A stretch of DNA of 64,000 nucleotides from Przewalskia tangutica (lineage: Eukaryota > Streptophyta > Magnoliopsida > Solanales > Solanaceae), in the NCBI GenBank assembly GCA_029844215.1, contig CM056720.1, positions 31,117,711 to 31,181,710 of the forward strand, written 5' to 3'. The notes beneath the pieces are model-generated. The model was not told the origin of the DNA. It was given only the letters and a program-made list of their open reading frames with translations, and ran no database searches. How positions within the stretch are numbered: the first letter of the stretch is position 1; the number at the start of each line of letters is the position of its first letter. Positions 24,503 to 37,235 of the stretch are shown here, piece by piece. Position numbers and translations under genes: made by a program.

Positions 24503-25820
24503 CCCCCCTTTGTTGAAGACTTTCTTCATCCCTCAAACACTTTCTAAGTCTTGAAAACCCTTCCCCCCTTTGGAGAGGTTTTCGTCCAAAGCCTCCCCCT
24601 CCCCCTTTGAGAGGCCCTTGGCCGAGAGCACCCCCCCTTTTCTAGTGGTGCTAGCCGAGAGTACCCCCCCCCCCCTCTTGAGAGTTGTTCTCGTAAAAAT
24701 AACCCCCCCTTGGTAGAAAAGTATTCTCCAAGTATTGTTACTATTCCAAAATACCTTGGCCCAAATACCTTGTAGTATTCCAAGGTTACACCTATACTAA
24801 AAGCCCAGAAATACTATTATACTTCCCTTCAGTCACAAAAATGAAACCCTAAGGAAAATCTTCATAGTCGGTTGAAGTATTAAGAAGAAGTTGCGTAGAA
24901 CTTCTAAGGGTTGTTTGGAGCGGGTTGGAGCGCCCAGAGTAGGAGCTAAACGTTGCTCAGGATCGACATTTAAACTTGGATAATTTTGGGCTTATCGAGG
25001 TAAATACTCTTGACCTTCTATTGTAATTGGAAATTACATACTATAGTAGTATAGAAATGAATATAAGACTCATAGAAGGATATTACAGAAGAGAATTGAA
25101 CTGTAATAGAAGGATATTAAAGAAGAAGATTGAATCAGATTTACATAGGAATTTGTATTTCTGATGAACTTGTGAAGTTTGACGGGTAGGTAAGTGCTGC
25201 CCAATTTTCCGTAGAATCTTGTATCTAGATTTATTCTACCGAGTAGTCTAGACTTCGATAGACTTGTATAACCGTTATAGGTTGAAGTACTGCGAGTAGC
25301 GTATTCTACTCGAAGGGTGGAAAAGGCTAGCAGGATTACGATGATTTGGAGCTATTTGCTAATAGTCGATAAATCGTCGAGGTATGTGATTCTTCCTATC
25401 CTCTTGAGCATGATATTTTAAAAGAATATATATAGTACGGTAGACGTCATACGTGTTAAGCGAACGTGGTTTCTTTGCGATGTCTTTTGACTTGAGTCTA
25501 AATAATAAGAATCTGAAGTATTTCAAAAGAGTTAAGAAACCTTTTTGAAAGAAGAGTAATACTTGGTTTTAAAAGCTTAAGAGTTATACTAGCTTTATGG
25601 GAAGTTAGGTATAACGACTTAAGAGAGATAAAAAGAATGGTTTATTGATTTTAGAAGTTAAGAGACTTGATCTTAAAAGATAAGAGACTTGACTTAATTA
25701 AATTAATATGAATTTTGTTAAAAAGGGTGAAACCTCATTCGTGAGTAATGAGTACTTGGTTTTTAAAAGGAATAATGTTTTACTGATTTCGGAAATCAGA
25801 ATAAGTATCGAACGAACCAC

Positions 25821-25943
25821 TGCAGCGTTAATAAAGGGAAATGTATTGACTAATTAAGTATTATTAAAATCAGTAGAAACCTCCATCTGCATAGAAGCTA
25901 AGATGAGACAAAATGATATTACATTTCCTAGATCATGGCTGCT
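25821..25943 (+). repeat. Shared LTR block, copy in D2
   Basis: From tgcagcgttaataaaggg to gatcatggctgct; same centre as D1. Confidence 0.8.
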
Positions 25944-27578
25944 TTAATAAGATTGATTATGAACAAGAATAACCTACTCATATATAAGGCATATGTTTCT
26001 CAAATTGTTTAAAAGAGAATTATATTCTTAAGTGATTAAGACTATGAACTACTAAACCTATATAAAATGAGAAAATTGAGTATTTGAAATTAGGCAAACT
26101 TGAACGTTTGGAAAAGAATGTTGTTACTTGATTTTACAAAGGGAAGTATTTTGGTTTACTTAAAAAGATAGTCACTCTATTTTTATACTACGGGTATTGT
26201 GTGACTTTTGTGAAAGAAACAGATCTTTTAAAAAGTTAATGTATGAAGTACTTTGGGGATAAAAATCCGAACTTGTTAACATAAAGTAGAAAGTACCTTG
26301 TGTGAATAACTTGATTGTGTTGGGTTGTGATAGCCTTGTAATACTTTCTTGTTGATTTGATAAGTAAACATGTTAGGATGCTACGTGTGTTAGTATCTTG
26401 TGATGTTTGTGTAAAGGGGTTTCCCTTGTTGTGCTTATGTTGTTTAACGATAAGCTATTATGTTAGTATTATATCACTCACCTCTTGACATGATTCCGGG
26501 GGTTAAGCTGCCCTCCGTCTGGGGTAGACTCGGTGATGCAGGACCATGATTCGAGAATACCTCATGCGGGTCCAGGGGACCTATGCGGAGCTACGAGAGT
26601 TCCAGGTTAGTGTGCGGCCTTTGTGGTCATGCGGTCTATGTGGCCATGCGGACTGCGAGTCCAGGACGATGCCGGGGAGTAGCTACCCTCGATGCGGGAA
26701 TACCTCATGCGGGCCTATGTGAGTGGCCTATGCGGAGCTGCGGGAAGTTCTGGGACTAGACGCGCACGATTGATCGCGAGCGAGTGGCGGCCCGATCATG
26801 TGGCGGTCTAGACAGATCTCGTGATACGCTTTATGACCTCGTTGGTACCGTGGGTGTTAGTAGTCGGCTATGCCTTCGCACTTACCGTGCGGCTTTATTA
26901 TGACACAGTGGGACACCGTGTTCATGTATTCCTTGGTGCTTTTATATCATAGATCGCCAGGTGAGGAAGGTATTCCACGGCATGATTGATGTTGTGGGCA
27001 TGAGACCCATAGTTATATTTGAGTGATGACTTTGAGGCGTGAGTCACGACTTGACATATTCGCTTATATTATCGTGAATCGTAGTTTGGTTATCATACAT
27101 GTCTCCGCTTTATATAGACTACTATGATTTCATTTACGATATTTTTAGTTTCACATACTTGGTACTGTTATCGACCTCTCCCGGGCTGCGTTCATGCCGC
27201 AGTAGAGGTACACGATCGTTGATCCGCTCTTAGGATCACGGTTCAGCGTTTTGGGAAGCTCCGTTTCTTGAGGCTTATCTTTCGTATAGTCCCCCTGCGT
27301 TGTAGGTACTTACATTCAGGGTATGGCGAACCCGTCCCGCCATTGTTGTTATATCATTCTTAAGTGCAGTAATCTTGTTGTAGCGAGTTTGTAAAAAGGA
27401 TGTAGTTTCGGATTTAAGTTTTTATATATATGCCGAAAGGCAACTTTTCTTCAGATAAATTGTGTCTCTTTTACATTGTTTCATGTTGTGTTTTATATTC
27501 CGCTGATTACTCTGATGTATGTCTACTTGGGTGCCCGGGGTAAGGCACCAGTCACGGGCCCGGGTTCGGGTCGTGACA

Positions 27579-27583
27579 CACCC
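27579..27583. repeat. Target-site duplication of D2, right copy
   Basis: The sequence caccc directly follows GTCGTGACA. Confidence 0.9.
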
Positions 27584-28854
27584 CGAATGAAATGGAGCTC
27601 ACTAATAGCTAATACAATGAAGTCCTAGCGTGCGAATTCAGTGTCTTGAAACCTAGTACCTGCAGCATGAAGTGCAGGACCCAGAAAAGGGGATGTTAGT
27701 ACATTTGAATTATACAGTATGTAAAACAACTGAAAGAATAAACATGTACTTTATATAATAGGAACATGAAACTGAAACCGAATAATAAGCATAAGCACGA
27801 TATGACATAAATGCAATGCTCTCCGCCTGTCGTAACAACAACAAAAGTCAATACCGGAATTTCATTACCTTATTCCTTAAACCTATAACAACATGTGTAA
27901 AATTTATATATATGTGGGGAGAGCATTAGTCTAACCGACATGTAAAAACCACACGTGAACGTGGTGTCTCATCTCTGCCCGATCAGCTAAGCCATCTCGT
28001 ACCTTGCTAGGATACGAGACATGAACATGCCATGATGGATCCAATAACCTCATAAAGGGTAACATGAAGGTATTGTACTATGGGTGAAGCGATCTTTATC
28101 CTACGTTGGCATATGTAGTTTCAGGCTGTCTTGGCCATCTCAATAATTTATGCAACTCCAAAAATATGAACATGAAAATAGTTGACTTATAAGCCCATGA
28201 ATTTCATAAATATAACTTGTAAACATGATTTGTGATTATAAGTTAGCAAGTGAATAAATATATAATATATCTTGTGTGAAATATGAAAATATGTATAACT
28301 TCATGGACTGAATAATAATGCTTATAACTTGTATTTAAGAACTTATGGAATTCAAAGCATGCGTTCATGGATTACAACCATGTTCATGACAATCATAATG
28401 ACCAATCATGAATACAATTGATGAATTGTAATAGAGACATGACTTATAATATTACATGATTTAGGGTTATCATGATAATAGAATAAAAACTCTATGTTAT
28501 TGAATTTCATGGTTTCGTGGAAAATGTGCCATAGAGAAGCATGGATTTTTCCACATGTGGATCGAAGCTCTACATACCTTATTCGCTCAAATACTTGTCT
28601 TAAAAATCTAATATTTGAAGGAGGAACCCAAAGCTTGAACTTTTAATTTCTTGATTTGGGTTTTCTGGAAAACCCTAGTTTAAGAACAATGAATTTCACC
28701 TAGAATTAATGAAGATGATTTTAGAATCGCTTAGAATTACATGATAAAGGCTTAACTCGATGTAGGAGAAGGTTGGGAAGAGAGGAACTTCGTTCTAGAG
28801 CTTGATAATATTAAAAACTGATTTTTTGGAACTAAGTCTCATATTTATATTATT

Positions 28855-29098
28855 CAGTCCGTCGAGACTTTTACGGTAAAAAAGGACGGACCGTATAATT
28901 TGTACGGTCCGTAAATTCTGACCGTCATAAAAGGTCAAATTTCAAGTGAATTCATAAAACTGGAAGGAATGTTATGATTAGAAATGAAGGGTTGTATAAT
29001 TTTATACGGTCCGTATAACTTCACTATATTCTGTCATTTTCAAAAGCTGATTTTATGGTTCACTTTTACGGTCCATAAAACTTTTACAGTCCGTCTTT
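28855..29098. repeat. Cluster of ACGGTCCGT / ACGGACCGT motifs in H0 LTR
   Basis: At least three full copies occur in either orientation, near 28885 (acggaccgt), 28903 (acggtccgt) and 29001 (acggtccgt). Degenerate copies lie near 28857, 28919, 29066 and 29085. Each motif is the reverse complement of the other form, so neighbouring copies can pair. They lie in what should be the U3 part of the LTR, where promoter and enhancer motifs are usual; that role is inference. Confidence 0.6.
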
Positions 29099-29158
29099 CT
29101 TGATTTCCTACACACCTTAATCATGAATAAGGCTTTGTTTAAAGTTACGAGTGTTACA

Positions 29159-30839
29159 CTATTCAAATATGGATAACACGTTAACACACAATTCTATCGA
29201 TACCCATATTGCTATATTTTAATTCGGAACCCCAAAATGAATCCAAAAAGGTAATCCCGAGCCCACAAGGGCAAACCTAGAATTTTATTTTATAATTAGT
29301 TTAGACATAGCCTAATTAGTCTAAATCCAGAAAATCCATTCAAAAAGTCATCATCTTGATCCTCAAATCTATAATTTACCACTTTTCAGTGTTTAAATGC
29401 AAAACCCCAATTTTTCCCAACCAAAATCAAGACTAAAATGCAAATAAGCCTTACAGTCCATGAGGAAATACAAAAATAGAGGTTAGGAACATACCCACTC
29501 TTTGAGATGAATCCATAGACACAGAAATCGATCAAATCGAAGATCGCAAACTTGTGAGAAAAAGTGACTAATTTTCATAACAAAGTGAAAAATGCAGCAG
29601 TTGTCCCGACCCAAATCAGATGCTAAATAATCATGAAACTCACCTTCGACAAGCCAAACATGATCCTTGTGAGATTTCACCAAAGATAGCCTTTTGAATC
29701 ACCAATTTGGCCTTAAAATAAGAGATATATTATGCTTTGAAATTTTAAAGGAAGCTTGAAATTTATGGACGAAAATAGGGGTAAAATCATCATTTTTCGA
29801 AAGTTGCAATTGCGGTAAAAAAATCTAGCACAATAGTCTGTGCTAAAATGGCTATATCTCCTTGCACAGATGTCAAAATCTCGAACGACTTGAACCGCGA
29901 GAAACTATATTCCAAGGGTCACAACTTTCATGAGACTTCATCTCCAGATTCCTTATACATTTTGAGAAATTCGCTGCTAAAGCAAGAATAAAACCACGTT
30001 TCAGCACTTTTGAATTTTCTCCAAATTTCCTCCAAACACGGCGAAACTCATTAGGAACTTCATGGACATAAATCGAATATGTAACTTGATTATAAAGGAT
30101 GCTACAAACAAGGTCGTCCACTCAAAACATTGATCCGACAACGTTAAGCCATGTTTTCGACAAAATCGCTCTAACATTTCTCAAAACTCAAAATTTAACA
30201 ACCGAACATCCAAAATCTTCTCAAACCCCTTAGAACCTGAACCAATGACTTGACTAAGTCATAAATGACATTCCGAACCTAATGTAACTATCAGAATTCG
30301 ATTAGGGGTACGTTTATCCAAAAGTAAACATTTTGTCAAACATAGAACTTTAAAATTCTAAAACTAAGATTTTTTTCTCCAATTCTCATCCGATCACCTC
30401 GAGAATGGATCCACCCATCCCCACAAGCCATAAACATCAATATGAAGCTAACATAATGAACAAATTTCCAATTCGATTCTAATTCTTCCTGTGGCCATTT
30501 TTTGCCATAAATAGGCATATTAAATAGTAAAACTGACTTAATAGTCAAAAATCAACCAAACTCTAAAATTAGTTCCGTGAATTTCTACAGATCATAAATA
30601 ATATTATAATACCAATGAAATCTTCAGCTTGCAAAAAAATACGTTTTCCCAAAACGAGAAATTAATCCAAATAATTAAATATAGGAATTTCGAAAATGAA
30701 ACTTTCTTCCAAAGTGAACCAAATGATATCCATTTAACTTTAAATTTGGTAAATAAATCAATATATATATTATGGAGCTTCTGGAATAGACGATATGCAA
30801 AATAGAGCATTGGTTCTCGAAATGATCGAGGATTATTCT
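29159..30839. other. Unclassified A/T-rich repeat-like sequence between nests 1 and 2
   Basis: No gene, LTR pair or primer site could be recognised. The minus-strand frames at 29483-29683 and 29873-30121 look like chance frames, with no family resemblance. Its texture is like the LTR sequence around it, so it may be part of an old LTR, but no terminus or second copy was found in the window. Confidence 0.4.
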
Positions 30840-31496
30840 TATCACGACCGACTTTGGGCGCGGTGCCCTACCTGGGCACCCTTCCAAACATACAACACCA
30901 AAACAATTGCGGAAAATAAGTAACACATTTTTTTTTAAAACCAAGGCAAAGCCGATAAGGCTGCCATAATATAAATCACCCAAAAATGGCTTACACTATC
31001 CAAAAAATGTAATTACAACTCTAACCATCCAAATGCCACGTGAATACGCACTTAAGATTTGAACACGTCTTTATGACGACAAGGCCCCGCCGCACTTCGA
31101 ATATACATAGCCATGACAACTCGGAAGATTGGAGCCATCTCAAATCTTTGAACCAGATCCTAAGCTCGCGGATCCACAATCGCGTACCTAAACTGCGGAC
31201 ATGAACGCAGCCCCGAAGAAGTCGCATAACAGTTAATATGGAACAGAAATAAAGTACGATAAAGCTATCATAATCGTACAAAAGAATGACAGGCAAGTAT
31301 AAAAGGGTAAATACGGATCTACCGTGTCATTACCATCTCGTGAACTTAATCGCACCTTATTATCTTTTCCCATTTTACATAAAAGTTATAGTCACATTCT
31401 TACGTATATGCTTAGAAAAACCGTCAAGTTCATTACCATATAACTTACTTACCTTGCATAACATAATCCGACCGCTTTATGGAGGACGCCTATCTT

Positions 31497-31795
31497 GCCG
31501 GCCCAATGGGACGCGATAAAGTCACATAGTCGCCCATAAGGTATCGCGGCCCATTCACGACGCGATAATGTCATATAGTATGCCCATAAAGGTATACTGC
31601 CCGGCCCATTTCTGGGACGCGATAATGTCATATAGTCTGCCCATAAAGGTATACTGCCCGACCCATTTCTGGGACGCGATAATGTCATATAGTCTTCCCA
31701 TAAAGGTATACTGCCCGGCCCATTTACGGGGGCGATAATGTCATATAGTCCGCCCATAAAGGTATCTTGCCCACCCATTTCGGGGCGATAATTTC
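31497..31795. repeat. Tandem repeat in E 3' LTR, about 57 bp x 5
   Basis: The phrase gcgataatgtcatatagtc, then cccataaaggtat, recurs with gccc(a) anchors at about 31582, 31639, 31696 and 31752. Units differ mostly in the C/G-rich joint. Confidence 0.9.
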
Positions 31796-32468
31796 ATATA
31801 AAATCCGGGAATTTAACCCAACGTACTACGTACCTCTACTCCTTTAGAATGATTCTCTTTCAAATAAAACTTTCAAGATACTAATAACCGTAGTATCAAG
31901 TCATATCTACTTTTCAAGACAAGTCACAATACCTTTTAGAAATACATTTACAGGCTTCTAAATCAAGTGACTTCTTTCTTAAAAACCTTAAGCAATTGGT
32001 ACCTTTAAAACAATTTGCCCTTCTTTATTTCAAATCATTTCTTTGCTTACATTACTGAAGAAAACCATTCTTTTAATCTTCCATAAAGTTGTTATAACCA
32101 ACTTCCCATAAAGTCGTTATAACTCTTTATGTCTTAGACAAATTCATTCCTTTTATAACCAAGAGACTTATACTTTCAAATCGAATTTCATAGCTTTCAA
32201 AATACTTCAAGTCTCTTAACTTTTAAGAAAACAAGTTTCTTAACTTTAGAAATCAAGTCTTTCCAAATCAAGTATTCTATACTTGTAAATCAATTCATTT
32301 CTTCCTTTAAGAATCAAGTCCCATAACTTGAAAAATAAAGTCTCTTAACCTTTTAAGAATTTGAGATTCATAGTCTTAAAACTTCATACATAAATTCTTA
32401 TAAATTAAGTAACATATACCTTGGTGCGTTGTGAATAAGTTATACTTATTTATAACGATCTTATTCAA

Positions 32469-32588
32469 GTAGCCATGATCTAGAAAATGTAATACAATTT
32501 TGTCTTATCTTAGTTTCTATGCAGATGGAGAATTCTACTCATTTTAACATAATTGATTGTCATTACATTTTCCTTTATTAACGCTGCA
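32469..32588 (-). repeat. Shared LTR block, copy in E 3' LTR
   Basis: Plus strand from agtagccatgatctag to aacgctgca. Confidence 0.8.
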
Positions 32589-34389
32589 GTGGCTTGTTCG
32601 ATACTTATTCTCATTTGTGCCGTAACTTAGCCAAGTCAACTTGGCTCCAAGTACCTCCTAACGACTCTTACCAACATCCCCCATAAGACTTGGTAAGAAC
32701 TTAGGATAACTTAGACGTAACCCTTACGTAGAGTAAATCAACATACATATTTCTTAACTTCTAAGAGTAGAAGGAATCATGAAATAATACCACATGTATA
32801 TTCCATACATAAAATCATGTCAAAAGAAGGAAGAGGTTCACATACCTCGCGACGATTATCGACAAATAGCAAAATGCTCCAAAGTACTTCAACTTTGATA
32901 GCTATTCCATCCTTCAAGTAGAATACGCTATACTTAGTACTTCAACCTAAAATGGTCATAATACGTCCATTAAACCTCTAGCTTCAAACGTAGAATATTC
33001 TAAGTGCAAAGTCACTAAATTCTACGGAAAATCGGACAACATTTCCTTTGTTTCTACATACGTTGCCACCTTTTTCAAGGCCGAATACAATAACCAAACA
33101 CGCCTCATTTAAGGCTCAACAATGTAGTTAACAATAGGGGATTACACGCGTACAAGACGTGTAAAATTCCTCCCCACAATTGATATCAAACTAGTCCACA
33201 ATACAATGCCATTTTCGGCCAAAAGGTGCAACAACTTATCAAACTTTCCAATTCCTTTCCAATCCAAGTTCTTAGGTCTAACATGTTATATAGTCATAAA
33301 CAACTTCAACAACTACAATTTCCTTCAATATATAACATGTGACGACTTATACTTATAATCAACTTGAATTGAAATCTCAAGGGCTAAACATACTAGTTTT
33401 CGGATTAGGGTTCCAATATCCATAACACTTATCAATTTCATAATATATATCTCATACTTGCTAATATCCATAGCTACAACAATAAGTAATCTTAATTGCT
33501 AAAACGACAAGAATTATACCTTTACAAGCCCTTATAATTTCCAAGATTCAAAGTCGCTCCTTAGCAATTCTTAGCTCCTTTCCTTTACGCTCCAATCCTC
33601 TATTTGAAGCCTTTAGAAGCTTACAACCAACTTCTCTTCCATTTCCAATCAAAACCTATGAAAATGCCTTAGGTTTTCGCCTTGCGACTAACGTGAAAAC
33701 GCCGTTTTTCCGAAATCTTTCTATTGAGATATCCTTACAATACCCTTAGGGACCTTGGGTTAAAGTCTTGTGGCTAATGGATCAAAACTACAAAAAAATT
33801 GTGTGGGAAACACACCAAACCCGTGAGCTCCCTTTTGAGAACAAAATGTGTTGTGATTTTTCTAAATGTTGAAGAGCTAGTCTTGCACTAGTTATGTATA
33901 TATAATACAATGAAGGGCCAAGATTATAACAAATGTGTGGCTTGGATGAAGATCATTAATTAAATAGCCAAGTGGACAAGTTGACCTTGGTCAATAATAT
34001 CATGCTAGCAAGACTAATCTTTTACCTTGGTCAATGACCATCTTACCCTTGCTCCAATTCGTCCAAGACCAATGTGGGGGGTGCCACGTGTCGCCCTCCC
34101 ATTCGTCCATAAAATTCTGTAACCCTCGTGGGTCCCACAAAACGTAAAATTCCTCGGGTGGGCCCCACGTGACCAAATCCATAAAATTAAATTTCCATAA
34201 TGCTAATACATTCCATAATCCTCAATTAATGCATTTTGAGAATCCAATTCTCCTCAACGAACATTTTTCCTTTCCGACGTTCGGAAGATTTTTCGTCGGA
34301 AAAACAATTCTTCCTTTCGTACCCTTTTCAAGTCTTGTATTCCTTACTTACATTCTCTTAAACATGTCCTTGAATTACGGGGTGTAACA

Positions 34390-34404
34390 TTCTTCCCCCC
34401 TTAG
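34390..34404 (-). other. E polypurine tract
   Basis: The minus strand reads CTAAGGGGGGAAGAA right before TGTTACACCCC, as in B. Confidence 0.85.
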
Positions 34405-34405
34405 A

Positions 34406-34425
34406 AACATTCATCCCCGAATGTT
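34406..34425 (-). other. PPT-proximal stem-loop, E
   Basis: Same structure with one arm mismatch (AACATTCA). Confidence 0.65.
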
Positions 34426-34426
34426 C

Positions 34427-35647
34427 TTTCGGAGTCCAATCTAATTAGATAGCAACATAGTCTCCTTTTACTACACCCTTCTTACAACATATGCCACCCA
34501 TGACCACATAACAATACTTATACTAAAATGTCAACCTTGGCACTCACGAAGCCAACTAGCCCATACTCATAATGACCTCAAAGTCTGTCATAATCCTCTC
34601 TACTAGGTCTACTTGGGTCTGACGACTGTATCATCACCGGGAAAACCTCATATTCCCGCTCAGCTACCACCCCAAACACTCTTTTAAACAACATAAGGCC
34701 ATTTCTGGCTCTCACAACCTGGTTCCGGTGGAACGTGTCCACGAACCCGTAAAACAATTAACTAGACTTGGGCCTTGCACCCTTGTGACCCTGTCACGTA
34801 GCGGAACTACTACCAACTGATCCCACTCTATTTCAGGCTATGGGAGACCATGTGAGTCCTCACCCCGACCCGCCGTCGCACTTAACTCTTATCCTTGGTC
34901 TGACTTAAAATCTTATGGCCCGAGAGAGCCTTATATATCTAAGGTCTCGGCAGTTATCAATATTCTTAGGCTCGCAATTTCCATGCTCCAAGCCTACCTT
35001 ACCAGTCCCCCAGTAAACGGGTACAAAAACTTCTCATAATACCATAATCGTGTCGTCTTGATCACAACAACCATTACTTACTCTATACGAACCTCATCCG
35101 TACAATTCTCTTAAGCCTAACACGTAGCTTAATATATTAACATGGTATTCCATTAAGTTCCTTAACATGGCTTCTTAAGGGTTCACTACCCTATCAGACA
35201 GCTCATCCTTTCCCAATTATCTCAAAATAAAACATAAGACCTTGGCGAGAATTCATTAACTGTTCCATACCTTTCCGGTATCTAGTTAGTCTTTACCAAC
35301 TCCTGGTAATCTAAAATCGTTCTAGGAAACACGCGTCTGACCCTCATACATAACTCCGTATAGATGTATGTCACAATACCAACTATACTATAATCATTAC
35401 CAACCTGGATACGCAATCCACATAGTCCTTCCTGGGTCACTGCTGCCTTTCTCGTAGCTGCAATCAACGTAACTCGTTAGGGAGAGACGACCCTAACAAC
35501 ACAGCTCTATCGCACGATCTCAGATTTAGAAGAATGGAAACCAATCCTAAATGTCCTGCAGCCTCCTGATTATAGATGTGGTGCACAACACACCGATAAT
35601 CAAGACTCTACTAGACACGGTCTGTAGACACTTTCTGAGGACTAACT
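34427..35647 (-). other. E internal non-coding region
   Basis: No gag-pol frame and no integrase scrap. The first about 260 bp differ from B; the rest is shared with B. Confidence 0.7.
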
Positions 35648-35659
35648 GCTCTGATACCA
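35648..35659 (-). other. E primer-binding site, initiator-Met tRNA
   Basis: The plus strand reads gctctgatacca, 4 nt from the LTR terminus at 35664. Confidence 0.92.
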
Positions 35660-37126
35660 CTTTTGTCACGACCCGACCCCGGGCCGCTGCTGGTGCCCTA
35701 CCTGGGCACCCTTCCAAATATACAACACCAAAACAATTGCGGAAAATAAGTAACACATTTTTTTTTAAAACCAAGGCAAAGCCGATAAGGCTGCCATAAT
35801 ATAAATCACCCAAAAAGGGCTTACACTATCCAAAAAATGTAATTACAACTCTAACTACCCAATGCCCACGTGAATACGCACTTAAGATTTGAACACGTCT
35901 TATGACGGGACAAGGCCCGCCGCACTTCGAATATACATAGCCATGGCATCACGACCGTTCGGGGCGTGGTCGTGTCTTACCGGCACCCAAGTAGTCATAC
36001 ATCGAGTAATCGGAAATATAAAGCAAGACATGAAACGATTTATAAAATAGACACGCTTTAAGTGAGAAAACATCGCCTTTCGGCATATATATAAAAACAT
36101 GGTTTAGCGATTTACATCCGATCTTGTACAACAGACTACAAACCTCTAAGGAAATATACAACTATGGCGGGACGGGGCCGCCATACCCTGATCATACAAA
36201 ACTATCTACAACAGGAGATCATACCCAAAAGTAGAGCCTCGGAAAGGATGGAGCTCACACCAACGTAGAGATCCTAGGAATGTGGATCTAGCACTGCCAC
36301 TTACTGCGGCATGAACGCAGCCCGAAGGAGGTCAAGATAACAGTACTAAGTATATGAAATCAGTAAAATACTTAAATGAAACATATCATTTAAAAAAGCA
36401 GTTTGCAAGTATGTATGAAACAACCGAAAGCGCACATAGTGCCACATCACAAACAAGAGCAACAATAGGTAATCGTAATAGGTCTTTTCTAGTGCGAATG
36501 ATTCAAGCAGGCCATTCGCCCATATCATCATCTGCAAGCCTAATCACGGACTCCGAGTCCGCATAGGCCACTCACGTGGGCGCGTGAGGTATAACCCGCA
36601 TCGAGGTAGCTACTCCTCGGCGTCGCCCCGACTCGTTGTCGCGTGGCCACATGATCGCGTGAGGCATAACCCGCATACTAACACGGAACTCTCGTAGCTC
36701 GCGCATAGGCCCCTGGACCCGCGTGAGGTATTCTCGAATCATGGTCCTGCATCGTCTGAGTCTACCCGCGTCGGAGGCGACTTAACCCCCGGTATCATCT
36801 CAAGAGGTGAGTGATAGTACACTAACATAACAGCTTATCTTTAAACGACATAAGCACAACAAGAATACTTTTTTTCACAACCATTACAAGACACTAACAC
36901 GCATAGCATCATATCATGTCTACTTATCAAACCATCTTATTATTCTTTTCACAATTCAATATAAGTCTGTTATAAACACATAGGCAAACTGTTTCTTTTA
37001 TCAATCTTAAGTGGTTATACTTAACTTCCCATAAGGCTAGTATAACTCTTAAGCTTCTGTTTAAAAACCAATTAGTTCTCTTCTGTTAAAATGATTCAGT
37101 ATTCTTTTGAAATGCTTTCAGATCTT

Positions 37127-37235
37127 TATTATTCAGGCTTAAGCCGTGAGGCATTGCCGTAAGTATTATTCAGGCTTAAGCCGTGAGGCATTGCCGTAAG
37201 TATTATTCAGGCTTAAGCCGTGAGGCATTGCCGTA
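37127..37235. repeat. Tandem repeat in F 3' LTR, 37 bp x 3
   Basis: Unit tattattcaggcttaagccg plus 17 bases, in three identical copies, the last cut by 2 bp. The same triplet is at 54006-54114. Diverged two-copy versions occur in G at about 42805-42890 and 50068-50135. Confidence 0.9.

Larger units (their letters stand above)
24087..27578 (+). mobile_element. D2: solo LTR, Tekay-like family, 3492 bp
   Basis: It begins TGTTATACCCCGTATTTC and ends GGGTCGTGACA, flanked by the perfect duplication CACCC (24082-24086, 27579-27583). It sits inside the 5' LTR of H0. It carries a TATA box (24495-24502), the 122-bp block (25821-25943), a GTTATAAC-related module (25581-25620) and a gcgttcatgccgcag hairpin near 27187. 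Its stretch between the start and the TATA box resembles G rather than D1. Confidence 0.92.
1..29158 (-). mobile_element. H0: outermost Ty3/gypsy element, partial, with nested insertions
   Basis: This is the oldest visible layer of nest 1. Read on the minus strand it shows, in order, a 5' LTR (29158 down to 23749), a decayed initiator-Met primer site, a gag start, and gag-protease remnants running to base 1. The 3' half of the element lies outside the window. Element A splits gag at 1478-23228 and solo LTR D2 splits the LTR at 24087-27578. Joining across A is supported by the perfect 5-bp duplication ATAGC and by continuity of the gag reading sense. The many stops and the loss of the protease Asp suggest this is the oldest copy here. 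Confidence 0.8.
23749..29158 (-). mobile_element. H0 5' LTR, split by solo LTR D2
   Basis: On the minus strand the LTR begins TGTAACACTCGTAAC (29158) and ends GGGTATTACA (23749), about 1.9 kb once D2 and one CACCC copy are removed. The outer part (28850-29100) carries a cluster of ACGGTCCGT/ACGGACCGT motifs. No partner LTR is in the window, so its boundaries rest on TG..CA ends, the adjacent primer site and the change of sequence character. The 5 bp beyond it, 29159-29163 (ctatt), would be one copy of the target duplication. Confidence 0.65.
30840..34389 (-). mobile_element. E 3' LTR
   Basis: The minus strand runs from TGTTACACCCCGTAATTC (34389) to GGTCGTGATA (30840). It contains a tandem array (31497-31795), the 122-bp block (32469-32588), a GTTATAAC module (32081-32130) and a TATA-like tatatata near 33897-33904. 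It is the unbroken copy and shows the empty target of F near 30941. Confidence 0.88.

Noticed and set aside
29483..30121. Minus-strand frames between the nests as host exons
   Set aside because: No motif, no splice-site logic and no second supporting frame; A/T-rich texture is like neighbouring repeats. A host exon here cannot be excluded without transcript data.
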